NCBI RefSeq assembly: GCF_947172395.1 | Contig: NC_069085.1 | Location: forward strand, 4,372,112-4,436,111 | Direction of reading: 5' to 3' | Length of the DNA: 64,000 bases | Origin: Bicyclus anynana | Lineage: Eukaryota > Arthropoda > Insecta > Lepidoptera > Nymphalidae | Part shown: positions 1 through 12,900 of the stretch, piece by piece | Numbering within the stretch: the first letter of the stretch is position 1 | How the letters are laid out: each line of letters opens with the position of its first letter | Position numbers and translations under genes: made by a program | Notes under the pieces: generated by a model | The model's database searches: none | The model's input: only the letters and a program-made list of their open reading frames with translations | What the model was told of the DNA's origin: nothing

Positions 1-962
1 AATATCTCTATCTAAAACTAAACTAATAGTGACTTTGAGAAATCAATCTTTGTGAACGAGAAGTTCTGTACAGTTCAAAGACTTTTCGACAAACTGTCAA
101 TTTGTCTTATGCCCGCTATTCACATTGGCCAATACGTTGGCAAATATATTGGCTATCATGTAGTGCGGATGTTTCGAAACAACCACAATATTCGCCACAA
201 TGTTGGCTAGTGTGAAGAGCATCATAGCCAACATTGGCTAACGTGTATAGCGGGCATTACACATTGCTACCTCATTAATCCGAAAAAGTGACTAATATTT
301 TCGATTCCGCCGCTATTATCTTTATATTTGTCTTTATCTCATCTCGAGATTGTAATGGTGAGCATATGCCTTAAGGATACACCAGGATATAATTATCATA
401 TCTGACAGTTCTAGTATTTAGTGGTGGCAAAATTTCACCAAATAAATTGCAACCAAGGTTAGAACATGTGATATATAGTGATGATATCAACATCATAGAT
501 AATGAAAACAAAGATAATAGAATATGTCTATGAACCATACAAAATTTCCAATTCTTATAAATCTTGATTTTCCTGAATTACTTTGCATGAAAAACCGCCA
601 GAAACAGCGATAAACATTAAAATTGATTATTTAAAAATGTCAACTTAGTTTAATTTTAGAATACGAAGCAATACTGAACAATGCTCAAAACATTGACAAA
701 ATATATAATATTTTTTTATTTTATTTATTTTATAACGTTGCCTACACAAGATTACATCCACTAAACATATTTAATAAAAATAAATCTTTTAACTTAAAAA
801 TAAATAAATTTTTCCCGTACAACTATATATCTTTCATTTTTTTTTTCGATTTTTATGCTCATAATAAACATCCAGTATAGAATAATCGTTGAGGGACAGA
901 TTCGTGTTTGGAGTAGAGGAATCTCGACGTTATGTTGATCGCGATAAGGTTGTTAATCGCGG
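1..962. other. Sequence 3' of WDFY2
   Basis: AT-rich, with a MITE at 110-257. Several TTTATT motifs at about 714-735 are AATAAA on the minus strand and are the likely poly(A) region of WDFY2. No ORF of note. Confidence 0.5.
110..257. mobile_element. MITE with inverted ends
   Basis: Ends TGCCCGCTATTCACATTGGCC and the inverted TAGCCAATG-type end with ATAGCGGGCA at 237-257. About 148 bp, no ORF. Lies 3' of WDFY2. Confidence 0.75.
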
Positions 963-3900
963 CTACTGATCGCTGGTGCCGGGTTTCGGCGCAGGCGCTA
1001 GCAATACGCTGATATCCCATACCTAGATAAAATGTTCAAGGTATATTTATTGAGGTGCCTACATTATTACTATTATACTATGTGCGCTGTAGCATGGTGC
1101 GGGTGACAGTTGCCTTATGGCGTTCATGTTACATAATATTATCGTGAATCACGGCAAACTTTCAAGAGTGAAACGAACTGTCACCCGCACCATGCTACAG
1201 CGCACGAACTGTAGGATTAGTCGGCAATATTTATGACGTCTCTGAAATAACCCGCAGATGCAGTGGCGTAGCGTGCCTTGGATGCCCTGTATCAAAATTA
1301 GTCGAGGGGGCCAAAAATACCCAAGATTTCTTAAAACAGAAAAATATTTAAAGAACCTATAATATATGATACTTAAAATCTTGTATTGCGCAGCTAACTG
1401 CACAATGTTCGGAAACGTCATAAAGATTGAATCCGACAATACTATCAGATACTACAATTAATATTATAATGATTACTCAATAGCTCCACGATAAAGGACC
1501 CAAGGGTCTTGCATTCTCCCGCTGGACTATTGGTAGGGCAATAGTCCATCGGGAGAACGCCAGACCCCTCGTCTTTCCAACAAAACAAAATTTATAAAGA
1601 TACGGATAATATTCTATACTCAGAGGCACAATTATCCGCTCACTTTAATATGACGCGAGTATATTACAGTGGGCGGATAACTGTGCCTCTGAGTATATTT
1701 AAACGAAAATTATGACCCTAAAAATAAAAAATAATGACTTTTCTATACATTATGTGCTCCAAATAGTCAAAAAGCCTGCAATAGTCTGACCTCAGTCATT
1801 TTATAAAAGTTGAAAGTTTGGAACTATTATCATAAGATGCATCAACCGTGGTTGACGAAATTCCAATAAAAAAAATAACATATAAATACTTTAAGGACCC
1901 CTTTTTTAAACTTCCATATTATAAATTAAAAAGTTACTTTTAACCCCTTAGCGGTACGACCTACTTTTAACGCCTGATATGGCAGAGCAAAATAAAGTTT
2001 TCAGAGAAAGAGATGAAAAAAAATTTAATAAAAAAAAATCAACAGACTTCAAAAACATAAAACACACCGACTAAACTAAAAAGCGAAAAAATACATCATA
2101 TAATGTTCTACTTGCTGATCACTTTGAAGGCGGTGCTAGCTAAGTGCTAGCCAGAGTATAATTTTTTAAATAATAAAATAATTATTCAAATCTGTCCAGA
2201 CATCTTCGAGTAATCGCGTAACATGCACAAAATAAAAAACATAGAATCGAATTGAGAGACTCCTTTTTTTTGAAGTCGGTTAAAAGTGGAGTATACTTTT
2301 AACCTCTGCTGTAGCTAAGAACAATCATTACCTTGATGACGCGATCTTTGCCCGCCGTGCACATGCGGCCCGTGGCCTCGTCCACGAACAGCGAGCCCAC
2401 CGCGTGCTTCATGTCGTGGAAGGACGCTAACGACTCGCGCCTGTAATAACGCAACAACCCGCTGAATTTCGTAGCTTTAACCCGCCATCCCCATAATGGG
2501 GATGATGACTAGGTTTGAATATATTGATTTTTATGATACATTCGGGTAAATAAGGTGTGTTGAATGTTAACTAATTTATACATAAAAAGCAAAGATAGTC
2601 TGGATATTTGCAAAATAAATAAGATTATAAAATTTCAAAATCTATTAATGTTTTTTTATCGTAATTAGATGAAAATTCATATAGTTTTAGCTTCCTTACA
2701 TTATATGTGACAATTTTCAATAAATGAACTATAAACATAAACGCACAAATAACAAAGATATTGGTAATTTTGTTTGAACGCCCATACAAATCTAACGATC
2801 AGCGAGCTAACGACGTCACTAAATCGTGCTATTTTGTATGGAGCGTTTTTCAGGGATCCGCGGCAGCGCCGCAAATCTGACCCTTTAAATCCCTGTAGCT
2901 CCGAAAGTAATGATCGCAGATACCCTGTTACTTTTACAAAATTGCTTTGCTATTAGTATACTCTTAATTTATATACAATTTAAAAAACTGTCATCATCCC
3001 TATTCGGGCGGGGTGATGCCCTCACCACAGTCCTAAAGCCCATTTCAAAGGAGATGGTCCATTTCAGGCCCATTCTCGTACCCCGTGTCATTAAAATTTA
3101 AAAAATACCGGATATTTGTTAAAATATAAATAAGTGAATAAATGTAACTAAATAAAATGAAATAAATAAAATTAAAACACAAGTTCTTGAGTTATATCAA
3201 GATGGCGCCCTTAAAGCAACTATGACATGACATTTGACAGCAAACGTCAAAACGATTATTACGTTGAAAACGTCATCAATGCGCCATTGTTACTCATAAT
3301 AATGTTGCATTTCTTGGGAGATAATGAGTATTATTTTGAAAGAATTAAATTAAATTCGTATATCGTATAATAGAAAATAGTTAATAAAATTATTTTCTTT
3401 TATTTCCGCCAGGGTACAATGGGCTCCATACAAATTTGGACCATCTCCTTTAAAATTTAATATCAATATCTTATTTTATGAACTTATGCGCCTGATTAAC
3501 TTCAAGTGGCCTTCGTACAAGACTTAATAAGGCCTAAAGGTAACGCAAAGGTACACTTTAGTGAAATGTGTGAATGTTTTTGTGGGGACCGTCTAACACC
3601 CCGCAAGTGCTCGCGCTGTTCTTTCACAGGGAGTAATATATTTGGTATTGTGACACGTCGGGTAGCAGCGACAGTGCTTGTACAGTTATTTAGTGGTAGA
3701 GGAAACACCTCGAGCAGGTCCCAGGACTTGTGACCTTGAGAGTAGGTTTAAGGGATCCTTTCAAAATACAAAAACACTCACCTTCCCTGCCCGAAATGTG
3801 TACCATGCCCACACTAAACAATTTATGATAAACAATAATTACAACACAAAACATTATGGCACAAAATCACTAACGCGACTGGCAGCGTAACGGTGTCTAC

Positions 3901-6900
3901 GCTGCCTAACAAACAACTGAGTTCAAGTTATCAAATACCCTATTATTTATCCCAACACTGATACCTGTACCTACCTGTAGTCGAGGAACTTGTAACATTA
4001 TGTATTTTTTAGTTATTTTCAATAATAATAATTTATAATCTGATTGATTAAATATTTACTTAGAAAATCAAATCAATTTCAATCAATCCTCATTAACAAC
4101 CCAAATTCGGCTCACTATTGAACACTGGTCTCTTCTCTCTTCTCGTAATGAGAGAGGTTAGGCAGGTCCACGACGCTGATCCAATGGGGAATTGGCAGAC
4201 ACGTAAAGAATTAAGGAAATTCTCAGGTATTTATTATCTCTGTCGGAGACCCGTGGTAGTGACACTCACGGCTCGTGGCGCAGCGTGTCGTAGCAGGCGG
4301 CGCACACTCGCTGCGGGAACTCGAAGCCCATGACGGGCAGCGGCAGGCGGTGCGGCGAGCAGGCGCCGCACACCGCCGCGCCGCACCAGCGGCAGTGGTG
4401 CTGCCGGAGACCTGCGGTAGTGACACTCACGGCTCGTGGCGCAGCGTGTCGTAGCAGGCGGCGCACACTCGCTGCGGGAACTCGAAGCCCATGACGGGCA
4501 GCGGCAGGCGGTGCGGCGAGCAGGCGCCGCACACCGCCGCGCCGCACCAGCGGCAGTGGTGCTGCCGGAGACCTGCGGTAGTGACACTCACGGCTCGTGG
4601 CGCAGCGTGTCGTAGCAGGCGGCGCACACTCGCTGCGGGAACTCGAAGCCCATGACGGGCAGCGGCAGGCGGTGCGGCGAGCAGGCGCCGCACACCGCCG
4701 CGCCGCACCAGCGGCAGTGGTGCTGCCGGAGACCTGCGCACAACAGTCAGACAAATCAGTCGAGGTACGTTGAGTGGACGGACACGGAATGGTTCCACAG
4801 AAAAAGCTTCTATACTACAGCCTTTCTTGATGCGTACTGTTTACCAACAATCAAATTAAAAAATGAAATGAAAAATCGTATAAATCACAAGTAATTTCAC
4901 ACCTCATAATAATTATAATCAGTACGTCGCGCGCGCGCATCGTTGCTGCACGCGTATCTTGTTTACCGTTCACCCAGTTGCCATTCATTAGCATTAGTGA
5001 TGGGAAAAATTTTCTGTATCGATAACGGATAATATATTTTATTTTAACCATGGATCGTTATTTATGTCGATCAAATTCTGTTGGGAAGCGACCCCGAGAA
5101 ACGCTCCCCGGTACCTCAGAATGGGAAATTCCCAAAAGGTCAGCGCGTCCTGCTGAGTTCAACTCAATGGCTCCACTGAACACGACAAATAGATTCAGCA
5201 CCCTAACAACTGATTCATCGGACTTAACAGCAAAACGACTTCAGGATGCCACAATTGCCCGGAAAAACTCAGACCGCACTCCACCAATTGTCGTCGAAGT
5301 TAACAAAGATTGGACTCATGAATTTCTCAAGACCCTCATAAGCAGATACAATCAAAATTTTCACCTACAATACAGAGGTAGGAATAAAGTAGCAGTTATA
5401 TGCTACTCACAGGATAGCCACGAGGCTGTCAAAAAGGGCCTTAAGTCGGAAAATGTGCCCTATCACACATTCTCCCGCAAGGATGAAAGGACCTCTAAAG
5501 CTGTCATTTATGGACTACCTGCTTATGTTGAAGAGTATTTAAAAGAAGAGCTCACTTCCCTTGGCTTTGCCAATGTCATTGTACGTAAAATGAAGGTACC
5601 GGATGATAGAAGGACTACATGCCCTCCTTTCTTTGTTCAACTCCCACCCGGCAGTGATATAAAACGCTTCAAACAAATCAAATATATTAGCAACTGTGTA
5701 GTTCAAATTCGCAAATATCAGGCCAATAACATTTATGGAACTCAATGCTTTCGCTGCCAAGGTTTTGGTCACTCGTCAAAAAATTGTAATCTTACACCTC
5801 GATGCGTCAAATGTACGGAGTCACATCTCACCATCGACTGTCCAAAAAAGGATCGATCTCAACAGGCCCAGTGCTGCAATTGTGGCGAAAACCACCCAGC
5901 AAATTTTAGAAAATGCAATGAGCGTCAAAAATACCTCCGTATTCTACAGGAAAAGAAAATAAATATTCAAACGTCATTGAAATCACAAAAAATTACGCCA
6001 CAAAATAAAGTAGACGGCCGACCCTGGAGCAATGTCGTGGCTGGTGGTAATCAAGAACCTACACCGCATGTTTCTCCTGATATTAATAATCAAGCTACTA
6101 GTGATATATTAATTATACTAAAGGCGATCCAAAATATTAAAGAAGAGTTCATAGCATGCAAAAGCATGATGGATAAAGTAATACTTATCCTAACTCATCT
6201 AGGTCAATATGTATGATTGTAATAAGTTACGTATACTATCCTGGAATGCCGATGGCATTCGAACAAAAATTATTGAACTTCAGGATTTGGTACGGTCACT
6301 TGACATTGATATTATAGGTATATGTGAGACCAGAATATCTCCAAATGTACACCTTAACACACCGGGATTCCATTGTTATCGTCGGGATAAACTAGCTGAG
6401 GGTCGCGGACAAGGTGTTGCTATTCTTATTAAGTCAGACATTCCTCATGTTCCCATTAATCTGCCTCGTACTCACAACTTAGAATGTACTGGAATACAGG
6501 TATCCCTTTCTGGTAAACATGTTGCTTTCATAGCTGCTTATCAATCTCCCAATCTACCGCTTCTATGTAGCGACCTTGATATTATCATTGATAGGTATCC
6601 CTCGTTTGTTCTTATGGGTGATTTAAATACCAAGCACCCATACTGGAACTGCCCTGCTGCGAACTTACGCGGTAGAGTATTGTTTAATCACATGATTAAT
6701 AAAGAATATGACATCTTTGCCCCAAGTACACCCACTTTAGTTCATTACAATAGTTCATACACTCCTACCACTCCGGATGTGGTCATAGCTAAAGGTATTA
6801 ATGTTATTGCTGATATGGAAACTTTTTCTTGTCTATCTTCAAACCATTTTCCAATCTTTTTTACTGTTGGAGGTAAATTTTCTCGCAAATCATTTAAAAC

Positions 6901-9900
6901 TTATAATTTCAAAAACGCTGATTGGGCTAAATACAGAAAATATATAAATGAAAACATTTCTCTCATAATTGCACCTTTCAAATGTTCCACTGAAATAGAT
7001 AGTAATATTGAACATTTAACTAAAATTATCACTAGTGCCAGAGACCACAGTGTTCCGGTTATAACAGTTATAAATACAATCAAACTACCTCGCCGCATTA
7101 GAAAAATTATAAAAATAAAAAACTCGTACCGTAGAACTTCCTTAAAAGTACAAGATAAGTCAGTTAAAAAGTACCTTCTCTCTGAATTTAACAGATTACA
7201 ATACGTAATCAACTATGAAATTAAAAAATTTAACGATAATATCTGGTCACGCAAGCTAGCTAAAGTTGATAATCCATCATCTGACTTACCACGTTTAATA
7301 AAATCATTAAATCCTAAACTAAATATTATTCCTCCTCTACAAATTACCGAAAATTCTCTCACATCATCCACAGAAGAGCAGTGTGAGGTCTTAGCAGAGG
7401 CTTTCCTAGCTAACATGAATATAACAAGTAGTTGGTTCAGCGAATCTGAGGCAGAAGTTGCTGAAGCAGTTACCAAACTAAATGTTGTAAATTCCATAAC
7501 TATTAAAGACCTCGTTAGACCATCTCAAATTCGTAAATTATTAAATAAACTTAAGTCTCGTAAAGCTCCTGGTATCGATGGTTTAAGTAACATCTTACTC
7601 AAAAATTTGCCACAGAAATGTTTGGTCCTCCTTACTAAAATTTTCAACGGATGCCTATTATTGAACTACTATCCATCCCAGTGGAAGGTTGCAAAAATGA
7701 TAGCAATAAAAAAACCAGGAAAGGACGCATCATTAGCCTCAAGTTATAGGCCCATTAGCTTGCTACCCAGTCTGGGAAAATTATTCGAATCTATCATTTT
7801 AACGCGTCTTCAGAAAGTTACAAATAATTTGATCATAAACGAGCAATTTGGGTTCCGTCGTTATCACTCAACTACGCACCAACTAGCACGTGTGGCTGAG
7901 CATGTGGTACATGGCTTGAATCAGGGCAAATGCACTGGTATGATCCTGCTGGATATCGAAAAAGCCTTTGATTCGGTTTGGCATGAGGGTCTTCTACATA
8001 AACTAATAATAAACGACGTTCCCACCGGCCTCGTCAAACTAGTTCAATCGTACTTGACAAACCGATCTTTCGCAGTCATTATAGACGATCACAAATCGTC
8101 CTTGAAATCTATACCAGCCGGCGTGCCCCAGGGTTCTATATTGGGCCCCTTTCTCTTTTCCCTTTACCTAAATGACATACCAAAACAACCACATACGCAT
8201 CTCGCTATTTATGCAGACGATACAGCCTCCTACACGACTTCTGAGGACTGTGACCTCATAGTAGGACGCCTGCAGCTTTCCTTGGAGTTGCTAAGCAGTT
8301 ATTTTAACAAATGGAAATTAAAACTAAACTCTGATAAAACAGAGAGCATAATGTTTACCAGAAAACGTACTCTTCCCACCAAGACAATAAAAATAGGGAA
8401 CCTTGTTATCCCCTGGAAGCGCCATATTAAGTATCTTGGTGTTTTAATTGACAATAAGGTTAATTGGTGTAAAAATATTGACAGTCTAATCTCCAAAGGG
8501 ACTAAAGCTATCAACGCACTGCACCCAATCTTAAGTCGCAAATCTAAGCTGAGTGCAAAAACAAAATTAAAAGCTTATTCCACTTTAGTGAGACCATGTA
8601 TAACATATGCAGCCCCTGTTTGGTGTAGCATCTCTGAAACAAGATACTGCAAATTACAAGTTATTCAAAACAAGGCATTAAAAATTTCATACAATACGCC
8701 ATTTAGAACTAATTTAAAAAAACTACATGATCAGTTAAAATATCCGTTGCTAAAAGATTACATCCTTAAATTGTCTCGTAATTTTTATGTACATAATAAC
8801 CCCATTCATCCTAACATTTTGGTTTCGTCAATAGGTCGTAGTAGACTCAAAACTTTATCGTACGCATCGACATACAATAAATATAGACTGCCCCATCACT
8901 ATTTTCTCGGTGATTCATAGCAATAAGTAATAACAAGCGACCGGTGGCGCGCTCGTCACTGATCCGTTCGCTCAATATATTTGTGCATTACCCGCAAAAA
9001 AAAAAAAAAAAAATTAAGTTCATTTCAATAATATACAATAAATACCATAGTAGAATAAGTTACCATCTGTAAAATTACTTCTGTGTAATAATATAATTAA
9101 TAGAAATGTACATGTATTATAAGTGCTTGCAACAAACGGGCGCTTAGCAGTGGTAGGTTGGTACCTGCATGTCTCAAGTTAATATTAGTTTATTACTTTG
9201 TAAATTATGTCCCAATTGTTTTTCCTGCCATTATTCTAAATGTTTATAAAGGTGTGTAAGCCTGTACAAACAAATGACCATAGCATGTTAGCAATAAGAA
9301 ATATTTATAAGTCTATTGTTCTAACAACACTGTTACAATATATTATATAATAAAGACATTTAAAAATCAATCAAAAATCAATAATTATAATTAATTTGTT
9401 CTTAAATTAATGAAAATAAATTTCATTAATAAGCTTATAACAATTAGTTATGGTTAATATATTTTATATAACATTTTATAAACAAATTATACATAATTTA
9501 AAATAAATAAGTTATGAAATGACATGCGTTTTCTACCTTCATTTCTAATTTATTTGTTGATAAACAGTATTCATCAAGAAAGGCTGTAGTATAGAAAGAA
9601 TACTGGCCGCACCTAGCGAAAGCTCAATTTGAAAGAAAAAAAAAGAAAAGAAAAAACGTTAATTTTAAAATTGTGCCACACACCACAATGCCGAAGCACC
9701 GATGCAGCGTCTGATGTCTCAACCACCTGAGCAAGGCAAGACCAAAACTCGAGTAGTAAAAGCATCAAACACCACACTGTCACGTACAATGTCACAATTA
9801 AAAAAACTAGTGTGCTTTAGACCACACGATACGACACGAAGTAAACCTTCTTTGTAAAATCAAAAATAAAGCGCCATCTATGGGCATCAGGCATAGTTGC

Positions 9901-12900
9901 ATCGCAACAGATTCTTGAAGTTTACAGAAAGGGATTGTTTCAAAGTTTCCTAAGAACGCCATCTACTGGTAGTTTTAAATAACAAACACTGTCTCAATAT
10001 ACCAGTAGATGCCATCATCAATACTCTTTACGTAACGCATTCACCGACTTACTCCCCAAGTCCAAGAAAATTTACATCAAAAAATAAAAATGAGTGTGAT
10101 TTAGACCACACGACAGTAAATCTTCTTTAGTTCTGCCTCTCAACGTCCGCGCGTGCTTACACTTTTCGTAACGCATTAACCCAGAAAAAGCTTCTATACT
10201 ACAGCCTTTCTTGATGCGTACTGTTTACCAACAATCAAATTAAAAAATGAAATGAAAAATCGTATAAATCACAAGTAATTTCACACCTCATAATAATTAT
10301 AATTAATTTGTTCTTAAATTAATGAAAATAAATTTCATTAATAAGCTTATAACAATTAGTTATGGTTAATATATTTTATATAACATTTTATAAACAAATT
10401 ATACATAATTTAAAATAAATAAGTTATGAAATGACATGCGTTTTCTACCTTCATTTCTAATTTATTTGTTGATAAACAGTATTCATCAAGAAAGGCTGTA
10501 GTATAGAAAGAATACTGGCCGCACCTAGCGAAAGCTCAATTTGAAAGAAAAAAAAAGAAAAGAAAAAACGTTAATTTTAAAATTGTGCCACACACCACAA
10601 TGCCGAAGCACCGATGCAGCGTCTGATGTCTCAACCACCTGAGCAAGGCAAGACCAAAACTCGAGTAGTAAAAGCATCAAACACCACACTGTCACGTACA
10701 ATGTCACAATTAAAAAAACTAGTGTGCTTTAGACCACACGATACGACACGAAGTAAACCTTCTTTGTAAAATCAAAAATAAAGCGCCATCTATGGGCATC
10801 AGGCATAGTTGCATCGCAACAGATTCTTGAAGTTTACAGAAAGGGATTGTTTCAAAGTTTCCTAAGAACGCCATCTACTGGTAGTTTTAAATAACAAACA
10901 CTGTCTCAATATACCAGTAGATGCCATCATCAATACTCTTTACGTAACGCATTCACCGACTTACTCCCCAAGTCCAAGAAAATTTACATCAAAAAATAAA
11001 AATGAGTGTGATTTAGACCACACGACAGTAAATCTTCTTTAGTTCTGCCTCTCAACGTCCGCGCGTGCTTACACTTTTCGTAACGCATTAACCAGCTCAC
11101 TCCCCAAGCCAAGAGTACGTGTTTGTGAACCCACCGAGCTGCTTCTTCTCCATCATGGCGCGCACGTTCCATATGAAGGGCGCGCGGCACAGCTGGCACA
11201 GGTCGGACTCGCGCCACGCCGGCGTCTCGCGTCGCTGCACGCCCATCTCCCACACGCCCAGCGCGCCGTCCTCGCCGCACGACACCAGCCGCTGGCAGCC
11301 GCCCACGTACCACAGCCCCGTCACCTTGTTGCTGCGGACAAGTGGCGTAACTACATTATTGCACAAAATCACTTACGCGACTGCCAGCGTAACGTTGTCT
11401 ACGCTGCCTAACAAACAACTGAGTTCAAGTTATCAAATACCCTCTTATTTATCCCAACACCGATACACCTAAACAACTAAAAAAGGATAACTCTGGCTGA
11501 GTTTGTTGTGGGCTCTTCTCGGACCAAGGCGCGTTTTGAACCTTCGTAACTTTAATTTTAAGTTTTCGAATAATTATTATCACCATTCTCTTAAGTTTAA
11601 TATTATTACCTAACGTTTCGAAAGAGCTTGTAAACTAAGCATATTTGAAATAAATGAATTTTGACTTTGACTTTCGACATTACGAAACCACTGCTGTTTA
11701 ACTACATAATGCTGACGCACAGGTGCAGATCCGGCCCTCAGGTTTATGGTCACAGCCACTCTATTAAGTACGTGTCTAAGAATAAAATTGCTCTTGATCG
11801 ATATAGCGCATTCACTTATAGGAGTTTTTTTTTATTCTTTACAAGTTAACCCTTGACTACAATGGTAAGTGATGCAATCTAAGATGGAAGCGAACTAACT
11901 TGTTAGGAGGAGGATGAAAATCCACACACCTTTCAGTTTCTACACGACATCGTACCGGAAAGCTAAATCGCTTGGCGTTACGTCTTTGTGGTAACATAGC
12001 CACGGCCGATGCCTCCCACCAGCCAGACCTGGACCAATTAAGAGAAAACCTCTGTCGGTCCAGCCGGGGATTGAACCAAGGACCTCCGTCTTGTAAATCC
12101 ACCGCGCATAATAATAATTATAAATCAGCTACATAACAAAACCACTGTTGTATAACTACATAACGCCATCGCACAGATGCGGATCCGGCCCTGGATCATG
12201 GATGGTTATGGTCACAGCCACTCTATTCAATGTCAAATATAAAATTGCTCATGTTCGTTATAGCGCATTCACGTAAAGGAGTTGTTTGCAAACAATATTT
12301 ACCTTCTTCTTGTAAATATATAAAAGCGAAAGGTCATCAAGAAATTTCGAAAACTTTTTGGCGTACAAAGATGATATTTCGCATAGAGGTGCGATAGGAA
12401 CGATTTTTCGACAGGGCCACAACAACACTGGGTAGCTACAGAACTACACAATATTAGTGTCACTATGGTGTAACTACCAAGATTCCAAAATTAAATAATT
12501 GTCTATGTCTTCTTTTACAGTTAACAGAATTTTTTTTTTCGGTTTTTTGTATACAATTGATGAAAAAAGTTATCTTACCTATGACCTTGAAGCTCGTACG
12601 CTGTTCCTTTCTGTCCACCAATGTCCCACACTATAATGGTTTGGTCGAACGAACCGCTGAACAGCAGCTGTGGTATTGGCGCCCAATTTAACACTCGAAC
12701 TGACCTAGAAATTAATATAAAAACCTATTATTAATAAAATACAGCCGATTTAGAAAATTCAGTCTAAGAGACAATCATTATCATCACCTCCAAGGACCTC
12801 CTTTTTGGTTTCCGTGTGGTATGTGCGGTGGATTTACAAGACGGAGGTCCTGGGTTCGATCCTTGAGGTTTTCTTAATTGGTCCAGGTCTGGCTGGTGGG

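Larger units (their letters stand above)
4920..9379 (+). mobile_element. Full-length Jockey-clade non-LTR retrotransposon (element 1)
   Basis: A 4,460-bp insertion is bounded by a 12-bp target duplication, AATAATTATAAT, at 4908-4919 and 9380-9391. The unfilled site survives at about 10292-10303 in the tandem copy of the same host segment, which fixes both ends exactly. The element starts with CAGTACGTCG, as Jockey elements often start with CAGT, and has a GC-rich leader. It has two overlapping intact ORFs (5050-6216 and 6209-8920) and a 3' UTR with an A-run at about 8995-9013. It ends in a short repeat of AAAAATCAATC type rather than a long poly(A). It lies antisense to WDFY2, inside the intron between exon 6 and the FYVE exons. 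Confidence 0.95.
4798..10181. repeat. First copy of a 912-bp tandem duplication (interrupted by element 1)
   Basis: Bases 4798-4919 plus 9392-10181 total 912 bp and match 10182-11093 base for base over long stretches. The junction between copies is at 10181/10182. The copy is intron sequence of WDFY2, starting 65 bp upstream of the first FYVE exon. Element 1 inserted into this copy after the duplication. Confidence 0.93.

Noticed and set aside
4234..4798. Overlapping minus-strand ORFs of 117-162 codons through the FYVE triplication
   Set aside because: They run across the 19-bp spacers and switch frame between copies. The FYVE domain itself is read from single exons with flanking splice sites.
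9613..9795. 60-codon minus-strand ORF present twice (also 10525-10707)
   Set aside because: It is repeated only because it lies in the 912-bp duplication; no domain, and it lies in a WDFY2 intron.
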